From Solimonas sp. K1W22B-7 (GTDB taxonomy: Bacteria; Pseudomonadota; Gammaproteobacteria; Nevskiales; Nevskiaceae), in the NCBI RefSeq assembly GCF_003428335.1, contig NZ_CP031704.1, forward strand, positions 3,968,001-4,032,000: a stretch of DNA of 64,000 bases, in the 5' to 3' direction. Below the pieces are notes generated by a model. It was not told the origin of the DNA, did no database searches, and was given only the letters and a program-made list of their open reading frames with translations. Position 1 is the stretch's first letter. Every line of letters begins with the position of its first letter. This document shows positions 16,745-24,933 of the stretch, one piece after another. Both the position numbers and the translations under genes were made by a program.

Positions 16745-17289
16745 TTTCCATCCCGATACACTCGACGTTCTCCGGTCTTCGGATTGATCGCTGTTCGACC
16801 CTCCAGGACGCTGAGGTCACTCAGGGCCGAGTACTTACGGAGGGCATCCCGCATTGCCTGCGGGTTGCGGATATACGGCGACAACCCCTCCAGTTCACGG
16901 ATGGGCCCCTCCAGTGCCTGGCGCCGGTCCGGCCTGCGGGGCGGCGGGGGCGGAGTGGCGGGCGGGGTCTGCCACTGGGCCGCTTCGCGGCGGCGGCGCT
17001 CGTGGTCGTGGGCCAGTGTCTCGACGCGGTCGCGGTGCTCGGCTTCGTACTGCTCCCGCTGCTGCTCCAGCGTCGGCTGGTAGGGCTGGCGGTCCCGTGC
17101 GAGCTGGCTGCGCTGCTCCAGCTCCTGCTGGCGCAGGGCCTGCTCCTGGTCCCAGTGCTGGTCCTCGCTGGCGGCGCGTTCGCGGCGGTAGTCGCGCTCT
17201 TGCTCGCGGCGCTGCAGACGGTCGACGAAGTCGTAGCCGCCCATGAAGCCGTCCATGAAACCGGCGATGCGGTAGCCTTTATTGCTCAT
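16726..17289 (-). CDS. Class I trunk protein (phage-internal-protein head) of the lipase-like cassette
   Basis: This 187-residue protein begins MSNKGYRIAGFMDGFMGGYD, then a long charged helix rich in Gln, Glu and Arg (about 22-105) and a proline-rich linker (TPPATPPPPP). Its first ~142 residues are about 90% identical to the 19775 protein, making a ~425-bp direct repeat. After that it has a short unique tail and stops, and the lipase-like frame follows in -1 register. It looks like a duplicated trunk carrying a different C-terminal module, as in displaced tips of other polymorphic toxins. It is preceded by a terminator at 17324. Confidence 0.65.
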   Translation of the reverse strand: MSNKGYRIAGFMDGFMGGYDFVDRLQRREQERDYRRERAASEDQHWDQEQALRQQELEQRSQLARDRQPYQPTLEQQREQYEAEHRDRVETLAHDHERRRREAAQWQTPPATPPPPPRRPDRRQALEGPIRELEGLSPYIRNPQAMRDALRKYSALSDLSVLEGRTAINPKTGERRVYRDGKWERIP

Positions 17290-17323
17290 TTCACTCCTTC
17301 TCTGCGTTCAAGACGCGCAAATG

Positions 17324-17347
17324 AAAACCCCGCCGTTCGGGCGGGGT
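17324..17347 (-). terminator. Terminator between cassettes
   Basis: The minus-strand stem AACCCCGCCC / GGCGGGGTT with loop GAAC is followed by TTTT. It lies between the stop of the 17360 gene and the start of the class I trunk gene at 17289. Confidence 0.75.
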
Positions 17348-17359
17348 TCGTGGGATTTG

Positions 17360-17632
17360 TCATAGTTTCGGAGGAGGTCTAGCGGGACTTCGCAGCGCCA
17401 TCCGCGCCGTTGTTCCCCCCAGAATTCCGCCAACGATAAAGGCAGGGAGGGTCAGATACGCCGCCAGCATTCCTGCTGCAGCGCTGTACTCGCCATCCAC
17501 GTCTTTCCCGGTGACAAGAAATACAACGAGGCATAGAAATACCGTCATCAGTGATGCCCCGCCGGCAACACTCAACAGAAGAGTTGCCGCGCACAGGAAT
17601 CTTCCCCTTGCCACATGCAGATCGTTCTTCAT
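17360..17632 (-). CDS. Small membrane protein, possible orphan immunity gene
   Basis: This 90-residue protein has three hydrophobic segments (about 11-25, 26-42 and 50-72), with a GxxxG-like stretch GGILGG near the end. It ends just before the terminator at 17324. No toxin gene directly precedes it, so it may be an immunity gene left from an earlier cassette or a second protector against the effector at 18426. Confidence 0.45.
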   Translation of the reverse strand: MKNDLHVARGRFLCAATLLLSVAGGASLMTVFLCLVVFLVTGKDVDGEYSAAAGMLAAYLTLPAFIVGGILGGTTARMALRSPARPPPKL

Positions 17633-18115
17633 TGTCTCCTTTGCATCAGGATATTCACCGCTCCAGACAAGACTTCATGGCGGCCAGCAGCCATGTTCAT
17701 TCTCCCAAGGATTTTTGCAAAAGACGTGCAGACTTTCACCATTGATTCACAGGTGGCGACACGGGCAGAGAAAAGAATCTTGAAAATTTTCCTATCGGTG
17801 CATGCCTGGCTCTAGCGGAATCTCGAAATATCGCTCCACTTGCACCGGCGTATGCAGTGCGTTCAATCCGGGCCATGAGGCCAGCTCCCACCTGAATTCT
17901 CTGATGGGAACTCCCTGGGACTGCCGCACGAACGGGCGCCGGCCAGCACCGAAAAGAATTCCACCACACTGGTTTGCAGAAGATGTGCAAGGCGTCTCAA
18001 CAAAAAACCCCGCGTTGCGCAGGGTTCTTAGACATCTTTCCGGGAGTTTCGCGGGAGGTGAACCTCGCCCTGCCATCACAAGTGGCCGCTTCTTGCTACG
18101 GCACACTTCGACGCT
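17633..18115 (-). other. 483-bp gap with a terminator and repeated TTTGCA boxes, no supported gene
   Basis: It contains the terminator at 18002-18026 and two copies of a TTTGCA-RAAG-RYGTGCA box (17712-17733 and 17973-17992). A third, variant copy lies at 27354, just upstream of the Toxin_44 gene. Open frames in between lack a ribosome site and any recognisable domain. Confidence 0.35.
18002..18026 (-). terminator. Terminator of the lysozyme-like cassette
   Basis: The minus-strand hairpin AACCCTGCG-CAA-CGCGGGGTT (one G-U pair) is followed by TTTTTT. It lies 90 bp downstream of the membrane protein gene at 18116. Confidence 0.75.
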
Positions 18116-18415
18116 TCACTCGGAATTCCGCTGCGATACCGCGGGGCCGGCGGTGGTCTTGGACAGCAGATAAGCAGCAAAGACCAGAAGGACCAGCGAC
18201 GACAGAATCGACGGAACTCTATCGTCGATGTAGGACGTAATATGCTCCTGCAGCGCTCCTCCGCTCCGATCCACACCCAGCACATACTTGATCAATGCAA
18301 AGTCAGCACCGAAGCCATCGAAGCCGATTTCGAAGTAGATACTCCACGCCGTCCAGAGAGCAGCCAATGCCCCCCCTAGGAACAGTGCGCGACGAAACAG
18401 AGAAAGACGCTTCAT
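18116..18415 (-). CDS. Two-helix membrane protein, candidate immunity for the lysozyme-like effector
   Basis: This 99-residue protein (start MKRLSLFRR, ATG 18415) has a TM segment at about 10-30, a ~40-residue middle probably in the periplasm, and a second TM at about 70-88. It starts 10 bp after the effector's stop codon and is followed by a terminator. An inner-membrane protein with a periplasmic loop is what one expects of immunity to a peptidoglycan-cleaving toxin. No named family is recognised. Confidence 0.5.
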   Translation of the reverse strand: MKRLSLFRRALFLGGALAALWTAWSIYFEIGFDGFGADFALIKYVLGVDRSGGALQEHITSYIDDRVPSILSSLVLLVFAAYLLSKTTAGPAVSQRNSE

Positions 18416-18425
18416 TGATCTTGCC

Positions 18426-19775
18426 TCAGTCCAGGCCCAAAGCATCATGGATTTGCTTCTTGTTGGCAACCACCCTGGCACCATAATAGGCCTGTGGCAA
18501 TGCCTGCGCCGGAATTGGTTTCACCCCGCTCAGGAACTCATTGGTCGCCTCAACTCCATACTTTCCGAGCAACCTGCTTCCAATGATCTGGTCGCCCATC
18601 CGCTCTGGCCCCTTGCGAAAGTAGTCAACGTATAAGGCTGCCCTGTAGTCACCCGACATCGACTCCTTCGCGTTTTCCAGAACGCCTCCAATTCCTTGCT
18701 TTGCTTGGGACAAATACAGGGCCGCGAGATGCGCGTTGCCCCGATTTCCAACCGTATAGGCCGCCAGACCACGAGGGTTATCGGCATACGCTGGAAAGTC
18801 CTCCGGATATTTGTCGGCCAGACGCGTGGCAGTCGCCATGCGTACATTGGCAGGGCCAAGATCGTTGTGAAGAAACCCAGGCGATCCGGCGTACCCGGGA
18901 GATATTCTGTTGTCAAAAGCTTCCGCCAACGGCTTGTTGACCTGCGAAATCGAGGGTGTATATGGAATCAGGGCGTCCTGATATTGATCGTACATCCCCT
19001 TGAGACCCATCTTGCTTCCTCGGGTTTCATACTCTTCAGCAATGCTTCCAGCCACCGCGAGGACGGGAACATTGTACTTGGCGGCATATCCCTTTATGAA
19101 AGGCGCCATCTCCGCAATCTTCGACAAGGTTATTGTCGAATAGGGCGTGTTCTGGTACCTCCCAGCAGCGAAATTGGAGAATTTCTTTTCACGCGAATCA
19201 CCGGGACTACCGCTTCGTGATTTGTTCGTGCCTTTCATCTTTCCGCTTTTTTTCGATGGCACGGTTTGCTTCGCAACCGGGGCCGATTTTTCTGTTCTCA
19301 ATCCCGTTCGAGCAGAACTTGATCGCTCTGCATTCTCCGGCATCGCCGGGTTCTGGATATACGGCGACAACCCCTCCAGCTCGCGGATGCGCCCTTCCAG
19401 CGCCTGGCGCCGGTCCGGCTTGCGGGGTGGCGGGGGCGGAGTGGTGGGCGGGGTCTGCCACTGGGCGACTTCATGGCGGCGGCGCTCGCGGTCGTGGGCC
19501 AGTGTCTCGACGCGGTCGCGGTGCTCGGCTTCGTACAGCTCCCGCTGCTGCTCCAGCGACGGCTGGTAGGGCTGGCGGTCCCGCGCGAGCTGGCTGCGCT
19601 GCTCCAGCTCCTGCTGGCGCAGGGTCTGCTCCTGGTCCCGGTGCTGGTCCTCGCTGGCGGCGCGTTCGCGGCGGTAGTCGCGCTCTTGCTCGCGGCGCTG
19701 CAGGCGATCGACGAAGTCGTAGCCGCCCATGAAGCCGTCCATGAATCCGGCGATGCGGTAGCCGCTGTTGCTCAT
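18426..19775 (-). CDS. Class I effector: phage internal-protein head plus lysozyme-like domain
   Basis: This 449-residue protein begins MSNSGYRIAGFMDGFMGGYD, followed by a highly charged coiled coil (about 22-105), a proline linker (TPPTTPPPPP) and a Lys/Ser-rich stretch. The C-terminal 250 residues look like a lysozyme-type fold: IKGYAAKYNVPVLAVAGSIA then EEYETRG with a plausible catalytic Glu, LGPANVRMATATRLADKYP and GNRGNAHLAALYL. Its start overlaps the 19772 structural gene by four bases (ATGA), so it belongs to the phage operon. It could be the phage's own cell-wall-piercing ejection protein or an antibacterial toxin; the membrane protein and terminator behind it favour the second. Confidence 0.6.
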   Translation of the reverse strand: MSNSGYRIAGFMDGFMGGYDFVDRLQRREQERDYRRERAASEDQHRDQEQTLRQQELEQRSQLARDRQPYQPSLEQQRELYEAEHRDRVETLAHDRERRRHEVAQWQTPPTTPPPPPRKPDRRQALEGRIRELEGLSPYIQNPAMPENAERSSSARTGLRTEKSAPVAKQTVPSKKSGKMKGTNKSRSGSPGDSREKKFSNFAAGRYQNTPYSTITLSKIAEMAPFIKGYAAKYNVPVLAVAGSIAEEYETRGSKMGLKGMYDQYQDALIPYTPSISQVNKPLAEAFDNRISPGYAGSPGFLHNDLGPANVRMATATRLADKYPEDFPAYADNPRGLAAYTVGNRGNAHLAALYLSQAKQGIGGVLENAKESMSGDYRAALYVDYFRKGPERMGDQIIGSRLLGKYGVEATNEFLSGVKPIPAQALPQAYYGARVVANKKQIHDALGLD

Positions 19776-20314
19776 CGCGCAGCTCCCTGCGGGCCGCGCA
19801 GGCCCATGGGTTGCGTGGCCCGGCGCAGTTGCGCCAGCAGAGGCTCGCGGCCGCCGGCCTGCTCGATGCCGGCGGCGAGCATGGCGGCGCCGCGCAGGCG
19901 GTCGCGCAGCCGCTGCAGGGGGATGCGCAGCACCTCGTCGGTGTCGGCGGAGGTGCGGCCACGCGTCACCGGCGCGCGGTAGTCGTACTCGCTGCCGTCG
20001 GGGCGACGCGCGCGGATGTCCAGCTCCAGCACCACCGCATCATCGTCAAGGTAAGCCGCCACCAGGCGCTTGGAACAGATGCGACTGCCGTCGCGCAGGC
20101 GTTCGCCGAGGCCGCGGCGCAGCTCGCGCGCGAACAGGCGGTTGGCGAAGTCGTACAGCGCCGGGCCGCCCAGTTCCGCGTGCTCCCGGCCGTCGTTGAT
20201 GGCGGCGTCGAAGCGGGTGGCGGCGCGGCGGAAGGCCGGGTCGTCGAACTGCGCGGCGAAGTCGCCGGCGAGAAACTCGGCGCCGATGCGGGCCGTGTCG
20301 TGTCTTTGTTGCAT
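19772..20314 (-). CDS. Phage structural protein of unknown role
   Basis: The 180-residue product is hydrophilic, with a beta-rich central part (RLVAAYLDDDAVVLELDIRA) and a helical C-terminus. It sits between the ejection-type genes and the class I effector gene, which it overlaps at ATGA. Position suggests a minor virion or internal protein; I recognise no family. Confidence 0.55.
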   Translation of the reverse strand: MQQRHDTARIGAEFLAGDFAAQFDDPAFRRAATRFDAAINDGREHAELGGPALYDFANRLFARELRRGLGERLRDGSRICSKRLVAAYLDDDAVVLELDIRARRPDGSEYDYRAPVTRGRTSADTDEVLRIPLQRLRDRLRGAAMLAAGIEQAGGREPLLAQLRRATQPMGLRGPQGAAR

Positions 20315-20333
20315 GGCTACTCCTTGGATTTTT

Positions 20334-20591
20334 TCAGAACAGTTCGCCGGCGAGCAGGCCGATGCCGGCGCCGATCAGCGCACCGACCGGACCCGCGGCC
20401 GCTCCGTAGCTGGCGCCGATCATTGCGCCCACACCGGCGCCGGTGCCGGCGAGCTGTGCGCTCTGCTGCTCTTCCGCCAGCTTGAAGGCGTCGCGCGCGG
20501 AGTTGAGCGTGTGCTCGCGGCCGGCCGCCTCGCCCCAGAGGCCGGTGGCCTCCTGCTTGGCCGCCATGGCGGTGCCGAGCAGGCCGCTCAT
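20334..20591 (-). CDS. Small glycine-zipper protein, probable ejection protein
   Basis: This 85-residue protein has a helical N-terminus and a C-terminal glycine-zipper (GAGVGAMIGASYGAAAGPVG), ideal for membrane insertion. It starts at ATG 20591, overlapping the upstream stop by four bases. Small membrane-active proteins among tail and ejection genes of short-tailed phages usually help form the DNA channel through the host envelope. Confidence 0.6.
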   Translation of the reverse strand: MSGLLGTAMAAKQEATGLWGEAAGREHTLNSARDAFKLAEEQQSAQLAGTGAGVGAMIGASYGAAAGPVGALIGAGIGLLAGELF

Positions 20592-21055
20592 TGCGCACCC
20601 CCGCCATAGCGCTGCGCACTGCCACCGCCGAGGATGCGCGAGTCGCGTGCGTCCACTGCACGCGTGGCCTGGTTGGCGGCGTTGACGTCGGCCAGGCCCT
20701 GCGACAGGTCCTGTCGGCGCTGGATCGCGGTCTGCTGTGCCGGCGACAGGCGCAGGCCCTGGCCGGCGAAGCGCTGCTGCAGCTGTTCGCCGCTGGCGCG
20801 GTAGCTGCGCGCCACCGCGTCGCGCGAGGCCTGCACGGCGTTGGCGCGCTGTTCCGGGTTCTTGTACATCCAGATCAGCCGATCCTCGATCGGCCGGATG
20901 TTCTGCTTGTAGGTCTCGAAGTCGGCGCGGCGGATCGCGGCCAGCGTGCGGCTGGCGTAGTGCTTGTCGCGTTTGGCGATGCCCAGGGCATTGCGCTGGC
21001 CGCGCTCGGCCTCGGCCTGCTCCAGGTAGGTGGCGAACGGTGATAGGAATCCCAT
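20588..21055 (-). CDS. Helical phage internal (ejection) protein
   Basis: The 155-residue product starts MGFLSPFATYLEQAEAERGQ (ATG 21055). It is almost entirely alpha-helical and rich in Ala, Gln and Arg, with heptad-like spacing (RTLAAIRRADFETYKQNI). Size, composition and position between the 21222 gene and the glycine-zipper gene match ejection proteins of podophages. No catalytic motif is seen. Confidence 0.55.
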   Translation of the reverse strand: MGFLSPFATYLEQAEAERGQRNALGIAKRDKHYASRTLAAIRRADFETYKQNIRPIEDRLIWMYKNPEQRANAVQASRDAVARSYRASGEQLQQRFAGQGLRLSPAQQTAIQRRQDLSQGLADVNAANQATRAVDARDSRILGGGSAQRYGGGAQ

Positions 21056-21111
21056 GGTGTGTCTCCCGATAGTAGGTTGTTGCTTTCTTGATTGGCGATG
21101 CTCTGGAAAGT

Positions 21112-21203
21112 CCGTTCGTGCTGAGCCTGTCGAAGCACGGGCGGGCTTCCCACGGTCCGTCAACGAGTTGCCGCCCACACTTCGACAGGCTCAGTGCGAA
21201 CGG
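21112..21203. repeat. Inverted repeat (CTTCGACAGGCTCAG type)
   Basis: Two 25-bp arms around GCTGAGCCTGTCGAAG face each other across a 42-bp loop. A single arm of the same family lies at about 45648-45669, at the 3' end of the portal gene. These are dispersed genomic palindromes, not phage genes. Confidence 0.75.
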
Positions 21204-21221
21204 CAACTTGATCGTGGCTCC

Positions 21222-21839
21222 TCATCCGATAGGCTTGTCCATCCCCAGCTTGGCGCCCCAGCGTCCCGACCCGGTCGACGCTTCGCCGCTCCCGCGCAGC
21301 CCGTAGGCCGCGGCCATGCCGGCGACGGAACCCGCGGCCTCCAGCATCGCTGAGCGGCTGCCGAGGGCGCGCTGCGCATCGGCGATGGCGCGGTCCTGCG
21401 AGGCGTTGGCGGCTTCGGACAGGCCCTGCAGCGCCTGCGCGCGCTCGCCGCGGCCGATGTCGATCAGGGTCTGCAGGCCTTGCGCGTACTGGTCGTCGAT
21501 CATCGCGTCGACACCGGCCAGGCCCTGTCCGCGGGCCTGCGCGCGGTCGTTGGCGAAGCCGGCCAGGCCCATGGCGTAGCGGCCCGAGCCCGGCGCGGCG
21601 CCGCTGGCGTAGAGACGGTTCTCCACGCCCTGCTGCGCCTGGCCGAAGGCCTGCGCGTAGTCGGCGCCGGCGCTGCCCAGGGCCTGCCTACGGCGCGGTG
21701 CCACGTCCATGGTATCGGCGAAGAATTCCTGCTGCAGCGGCAGCCAGCGCTGCTGCCAGTCGTCGTAGGACTCGGCGGCAATGGCCGCCATCTCGCGCTG
21801 CTCGGCGGTCTCGCCGGGTTCCTTCGGTTTGCTTCCCAT
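21222..21839 (-). CDS. Phage internal virion / ejection protein
   Basis: The 205-residue product is highly helical and Ala/Gln/Gly rich (QAFGQAQQGVENRLYASGAA; ERAQALQGLSEAANASQDRA). The last ~40 residues are glycine-rich and partly hydrophobic (SVAGMAAAYGLRGSG). This resembles DNA-ejection proteins found near the end of late operons in podophages. It is followed by a genomic inverted repeat and two more ejection-type genes. Confidence 0.55.
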   Translation of the reverse strand: MGSKPKEPGETAEQREMAAIAAESYDDWQQRWLPLQQEFFADTMDVAPRRRQALGSAGADYAQAFGQAQQGVENRLYASGAAPGSGRYAMGLAGFANDRAQARGQGLAGVDAMIDDQYAQGLQTLIDIGRGERAQALQGLSEAANASQDRAIADAQRALGSRSAMLEAAGSVAGMAAAYGLRGSGEASTGSGRWGAKLGMDKPIG

Positions 21840-21850
21840 GTGCTTACTCC

Positions 21851-22234
21851 TCAGATCTTCAATTGGTATTCGACGGCGCGCAGCTGCCAGCGCTCATCCA
21901 GCAGGCGCTCGAAGCCGCGGCGGCGGCTGCGGAAGGCCAGCGTGGCGGCGCCCACGGCGCGGGCGATGTCGATCAGCTGCGGCTGGTATTGCCGCAGCAG
22001 GTCGCGCCCGCCCTCGCCGTGGGCCAGCCACAGCAGCAGCTCGGGCCGGCCCGTGTCCTCGCGCGGATACTTCTTCAGCACCACGAAGCCGTCGGCGCTG
22101 CGGTACAGCTGGGCACGGCCGAAACGGCATTCGGCGTAGACCTCCTCGGGCGTTTCCTCGTCGCCCTGGAGGATCGCGGCCACCTGCGCGGCGATGCGCG
22201 GCCACTCGCGGCGGATGTCGGCGGGCTGGAGCAT
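21851..22234 (-). CDS. Conserved phage tail-region protein
   Basis: This 127-residue cytosolic-type protein starts MLQPADIRREWPRI (ATG 22234), three bases from the previous stop. The fold looks mixed alpha/beta, with VYAECRFGRAQLYRSADGFV and VEYQLKI at the end. Similar small proteins occur next to tail genes of short-tailed phages. Some resemble a degenerate acetyltransferase fold, but no acetyl-CoA motif is visible, so the role is unknown. Confidence 0.5.
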   Translation of the reverse strand: MLQPADIRREWPRIAAQVAAILQGDEETPEEVYAECRFGRAQLYRSADGFVVLKKYPREDTGRPELLLWLAHGEGGRDLLRQYQPQLIDIARAVGAATLAFRSRRRGFERLLDERWQLRAVEYQLKI

Positions 22235-22236
22235 GT

Positions 22237-22968
22237 TCAGTACTCCAGGATCAGTGCGGCGGCGGCGGCGCTGCCCGGCGTGTTGCCGGCGGGGCAACCG
22301 CCACCGCCCGCGCCGTAGCCGCTGGCTGCGCCGCCGTTGGCATCCTTGCCGCCACGCCCGCCGGCGCCCAACGGCGTGTCGGCGCCATCGCCGCCGTCGT
22401 CGTGGATCGTCAGTGCCAGCGTCGCGGAGAAGCCGCCGCGGCCGTTGCGTCCGCTGAAGCCGAGCACGCGCGCGGCGTGGTCGCTGCCCACCGCCGCCGT
22501 GCCGCCCGCGCCACCGACACCCGCCGCCGTGCCTTGCGCGCCCGCACCGGCGACGATGCGGGCGTTGCCGCTGTCGCTGACCAGGTATGCGGCGCTGCCG
22601 GAGCCGGCGGGCGGGATGCGATAGGCGATGGCCTCGCCGGGGCTGACGATCAGCGTGCCCTCGCAGAGCGCCCCCGCGCCGCCGCCACCGCCGCCGGAGC
22701 GCGGGCCGCTGTTCTGCCCGGCCACACCCTGCGCGCCGGGGCCGAACAGGCGGAACTTAAGCGCATGGACGCCGGCCGGCACGGTCCAGCTCCTGGTCGT
22801 GGCGCTGCCGGTGGTGTCGGCGAACAGGCGCGGGTACGCGGCGAACTGCGTGATCTGCCCCTGCAGCTTGCCGACGATGGCCTGCAGGCCATCCGCGGCC
22901 GCCACCGGCGTGTTCTGCGGCTGCAGCGCCGGCAGCGGCTCGAAGAAGCGGTACTTGAGCGCGGCCAT
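22237..22968 (-). CDS. Glycine-rich phage tail appendage protein
   Basis: The 243-residue product starts MAALKYRFFEPLPALQPQNT (ATG 22968, overlapping the upstream stop at TGATG). Residues 1-75 form a helical attachment part. The remainder is dominated by glycine-rich sections (GGGGGGAGALC, GGAGGTAAV, GYGAGGGG), as in collagen-like or polyglycine-helix tips of phage fibres. It is probably a receptor-binding or decorative tail protein. Confidence 0.6.
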   Translation of the reverse strand: MAALKYRFFEPLPALQPQNTPVAAADGLQAIVGKLQGQITQFAAYPRLFADTTGSATTRSWTVPAGVHALKFRLFGPGAQGVAGQNSGPRSGGGGGGAGALCEGTLIVSPGEAIAYRIPPAGSGSAAYLVSDSGNARIVAGAGAQGTAAGVGGAGGTAAVGSDHAARVLGFSGRNGRGGFSATLALTIHDDGGDGADTPLGAGGRGGKDANGGAASGYGAGGGGCPAGNTPGSAAAAALILEY

Positions 22969-24020
22969 CAGAACGCCCGGTAGTAGACGGCGAGCTTGTC
23001 GCCCGAGACCAGCGCCGAAACACCCGCCGTGGCCAGGCCGCCGGCGAAGCTGACGCGGGTCTTGCTGGAGGCGCCGCCGGTGTAGTTGACGCTGTAGTCG
23101 TCGCCTTCCAGCTGCTCGCCGGCGCCGGCCACCGCCAGGCGCACGGAGTCCTGCGCCGCGACGTCGGGCAGGTCCACGTACTGGTTGCCGATGTCGGTGG
23201 GCGACAGCGTCACCGCGTGCCGGCGCGAGCGCTTGGCCACGGTGGCGCCGCTGACCGGATCGCGCCGCGTGGTCTGGTCCTTCTCCGCGGCGGCGGTGTC
23301 GGTCTTCACGCGCAGCTGGCCGCTGGCGTTGCCGGCGTTGGTGGACTCCAGGCCGCTCAGCGCGGCCAGGTCCACCGACAGGGTGTTGCCGACCTTGGCC
23401 AGCATGTCGCCGGCCTCGATCGACAGCACGCTGGGATAGGCGACGAAGTTCAGCGGGGTGACGCCGACCTCGATCGGGTTCTCGGTGGTGAGGATCACCT
23501 GGTAGCCGGCGTACTGCGTACCGTTGGTCACCGGGAAGTAGGCGCCCTTGGAGACCTCCGCGTCCTGGTCGAAGTCGGCGCGGCGCGTCAGCGTATAGCT
23601 GCCGCCGTCCAGCGCGGCGAGGTAGGGGCCGTTCTGGCTGGCATCGGCCTGGCCGACCAGGCCGATCGCGTCGCCGTGCAGGATCGTGCGGCCGTCCACC
23701 AGCAGCGGCGTGGCGCCGGTGAGCGCCAGGTTGCCCATGGCCAGCACGTCCACCGCCTCCTTCGGGTCCTGCTTGCCGTTGATGACGTTCTGCACGTACT
23801 CGACGGTGACGTAGTCCTTGTCGGCACTGGGCATCGCGAGCGCCGGCGCGGCCTTGGGCTGCACCTGCAGCTCCAGCTCGTTGGCCGAGGTGATCTTGAG
23901 GATGTCGATGTCGCCGCTGTTGGCGGCGTTGCGGCCGCGCAACATCTCGTTGTTGTCGAGCCGGATCTTGGCGCCGTTGATGGCGTTGTCTTCCACGAAC
24001 TTGCGCTTGAGCTGTGACAT
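22968..24020 (-). CDS. Phage tail / fibre-associated structural protein
   Basis: The 350-residue product opens with MSQLKRKFVEDNAINGAKIR and LDNNEMLRGRNAANSGD, a recurrent N-terminus of tail appendage proteins in many tailed phages. The rest is beta-rich, with ADASQNGPYLAALDGGSYTL and repeated short turns, as in baseplate or fibre proteins. It is in one operon with the 24057 and 22237 genes. Confidence 0.7.
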   Translation of the reverse strand: MSQLKRKFVEDNAINGAKIRLDNNEMLRGRNAANSGDIDILKITSANELELQVQPKAAPALAMPSADKDYVTVEYVQNVINGKQDPKEAVDVLAMGNLALTGATPLLVDGRTILHGDAIGLVGQADASQNGPYLAALDGGSYTLTRRADFDQDAEVSKGAYFPVTNGTQYAGYQVILTTENPIEVGVTPLNFVAYPSVLSIEAGDMLAKVGNTLSVDLAALSGLESTNAGNASGQLRVKTDTAAAEKDQTTRRDPVSGATVAKRSRRHAVTLSPTDIGNQYVDLPDVAAQDSVRLAVAGAGEQLEGDDYSVNYTGGASSKTRVSFAGGLATAGVSALVSGDKLAVYYRAF

Positions 24021-24056
24021 GGGGGTTTACTCCTTGGGTTTTGGGTTGATGCGAAA

Positions 24057-24914
24057 TCAGGTCAGGTACCTGAGGGAAAAGCTGTCGCCGCCTTCCAGCA
24101 GCAGCGCCAGCGCCAGACCGTCCCAGGACAGCCATGCGCCGGAGACGGAAAAATCGATGCCGGGTTTCTGCTCGATGCCGTGGTGGATGTTCAGCTCCAC
24201 CTTCAGCGGATCGGCCGGTGCCTCGGCCAGGGCGACGCCGCGCGCGGCGAGCATCGCGGGCGTCACGGTGAAGTGCTCGGTGCAATAGGGGATCGCCGCC
24301 GCCTCGACGCGGCCGTCGTCGCGCATGCGCAGGTAGCGCCCGCCGCCCGGCGTCAGCAGCGGCTCGCCCGGCAGCACCAGCAGCAGGTCGCTGTCCAGCG
24401 CCACGCCAATGCGCCGCCGCCACTGCCCACTGCCCGGCGCGGTGGACAGGCCGCCATCCGCCGCCGCGTAGAGCACGTCGCCCGGGTTCCAGGCCCAGGC
24501 CTCGCAGCGCAGGCTCTCGCCGTCGGTGGCAATGGCGACCATGCCCTCGTCCTGCTGTGCGATGGCCACGCCCAGCAGCGCCGTGGCATGCGCGGGATTG
24601 CCGATGTCCGCCGGCACAGCGCCGGCCGCGCCGAAGGCCACTACCTGCCCCGGCTCCAGCGCCTGCGCCGCGGTCACCAGCAGGCGCGGCGTCCCGGCCG
24701 GCGGCGTGCCGGTCTCGACCGTTCGCGAGACGCGGCCTATCGCTTCCAGCAGCGCACGGCGCTGGCGTTCCAATGCGTCGCCGGAAGCGTCGAGCGCGGA
24801 CTCCAGCCGCTCCAGGCGGATGCGGATCGCATCCACCGCGGCCCGCGCGGCGCGGATGCCGGCGTCGCTGCCGAACTCGCGCGGCGTGTGGATCGCGGGG
24901 GTGCGTGAGGCCAT
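24057..24914 (-). CDS. Phage tail protein with N-terminal coiled coil
   Basis: The 285-residue product (start MASRTPAIHTPREFG, ATG 24914) has an N-terminal coiled coil (about 20-65) and a beta-rich body. A stretch typical of capsid/tail decoration domains (QALEPGQVVAFGAAGAVPAD) is followed by LGVAIAQQDEGMVAIATDG. It is the first tail gene after the Toxin_44 cassette and is preceded by a structured terminator-like leader. Confidence 0.55.
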   Translation of the reverse strand: MASRTPAIHTPREFGSDAGIRAARAAVDAIRIRLERLESALDASGDALERQRRALLEAIGRVSRTVETGTPPAGTPRLLVTAAQALEPGQVVAFGAAGAVPADIGNPAHATALLGVAIAQQDEGMVAIATDGESLRCEAWAWNPGDVLYAAADGGLSTAPGSGQWRRRIGVALDSDLLLVLPGEPLLTPGGGRYLRMRDDGRVEAAAIPYCTEHFTVTPAMLAARGVALAEAPADPLKVELNIHHGIEQKPGIDFSVSGAWLSWDGLALALLLEGGDSFSLRYLT

Positions 24915-24933
24915 GGTGCGGGTGTTCCTGTGT

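Noticed and set aside
17736-18106. Short open frames in the gap between cassettes
   Set aside because: They cross the terminator at 18002, lack ribosome sites and match no family.
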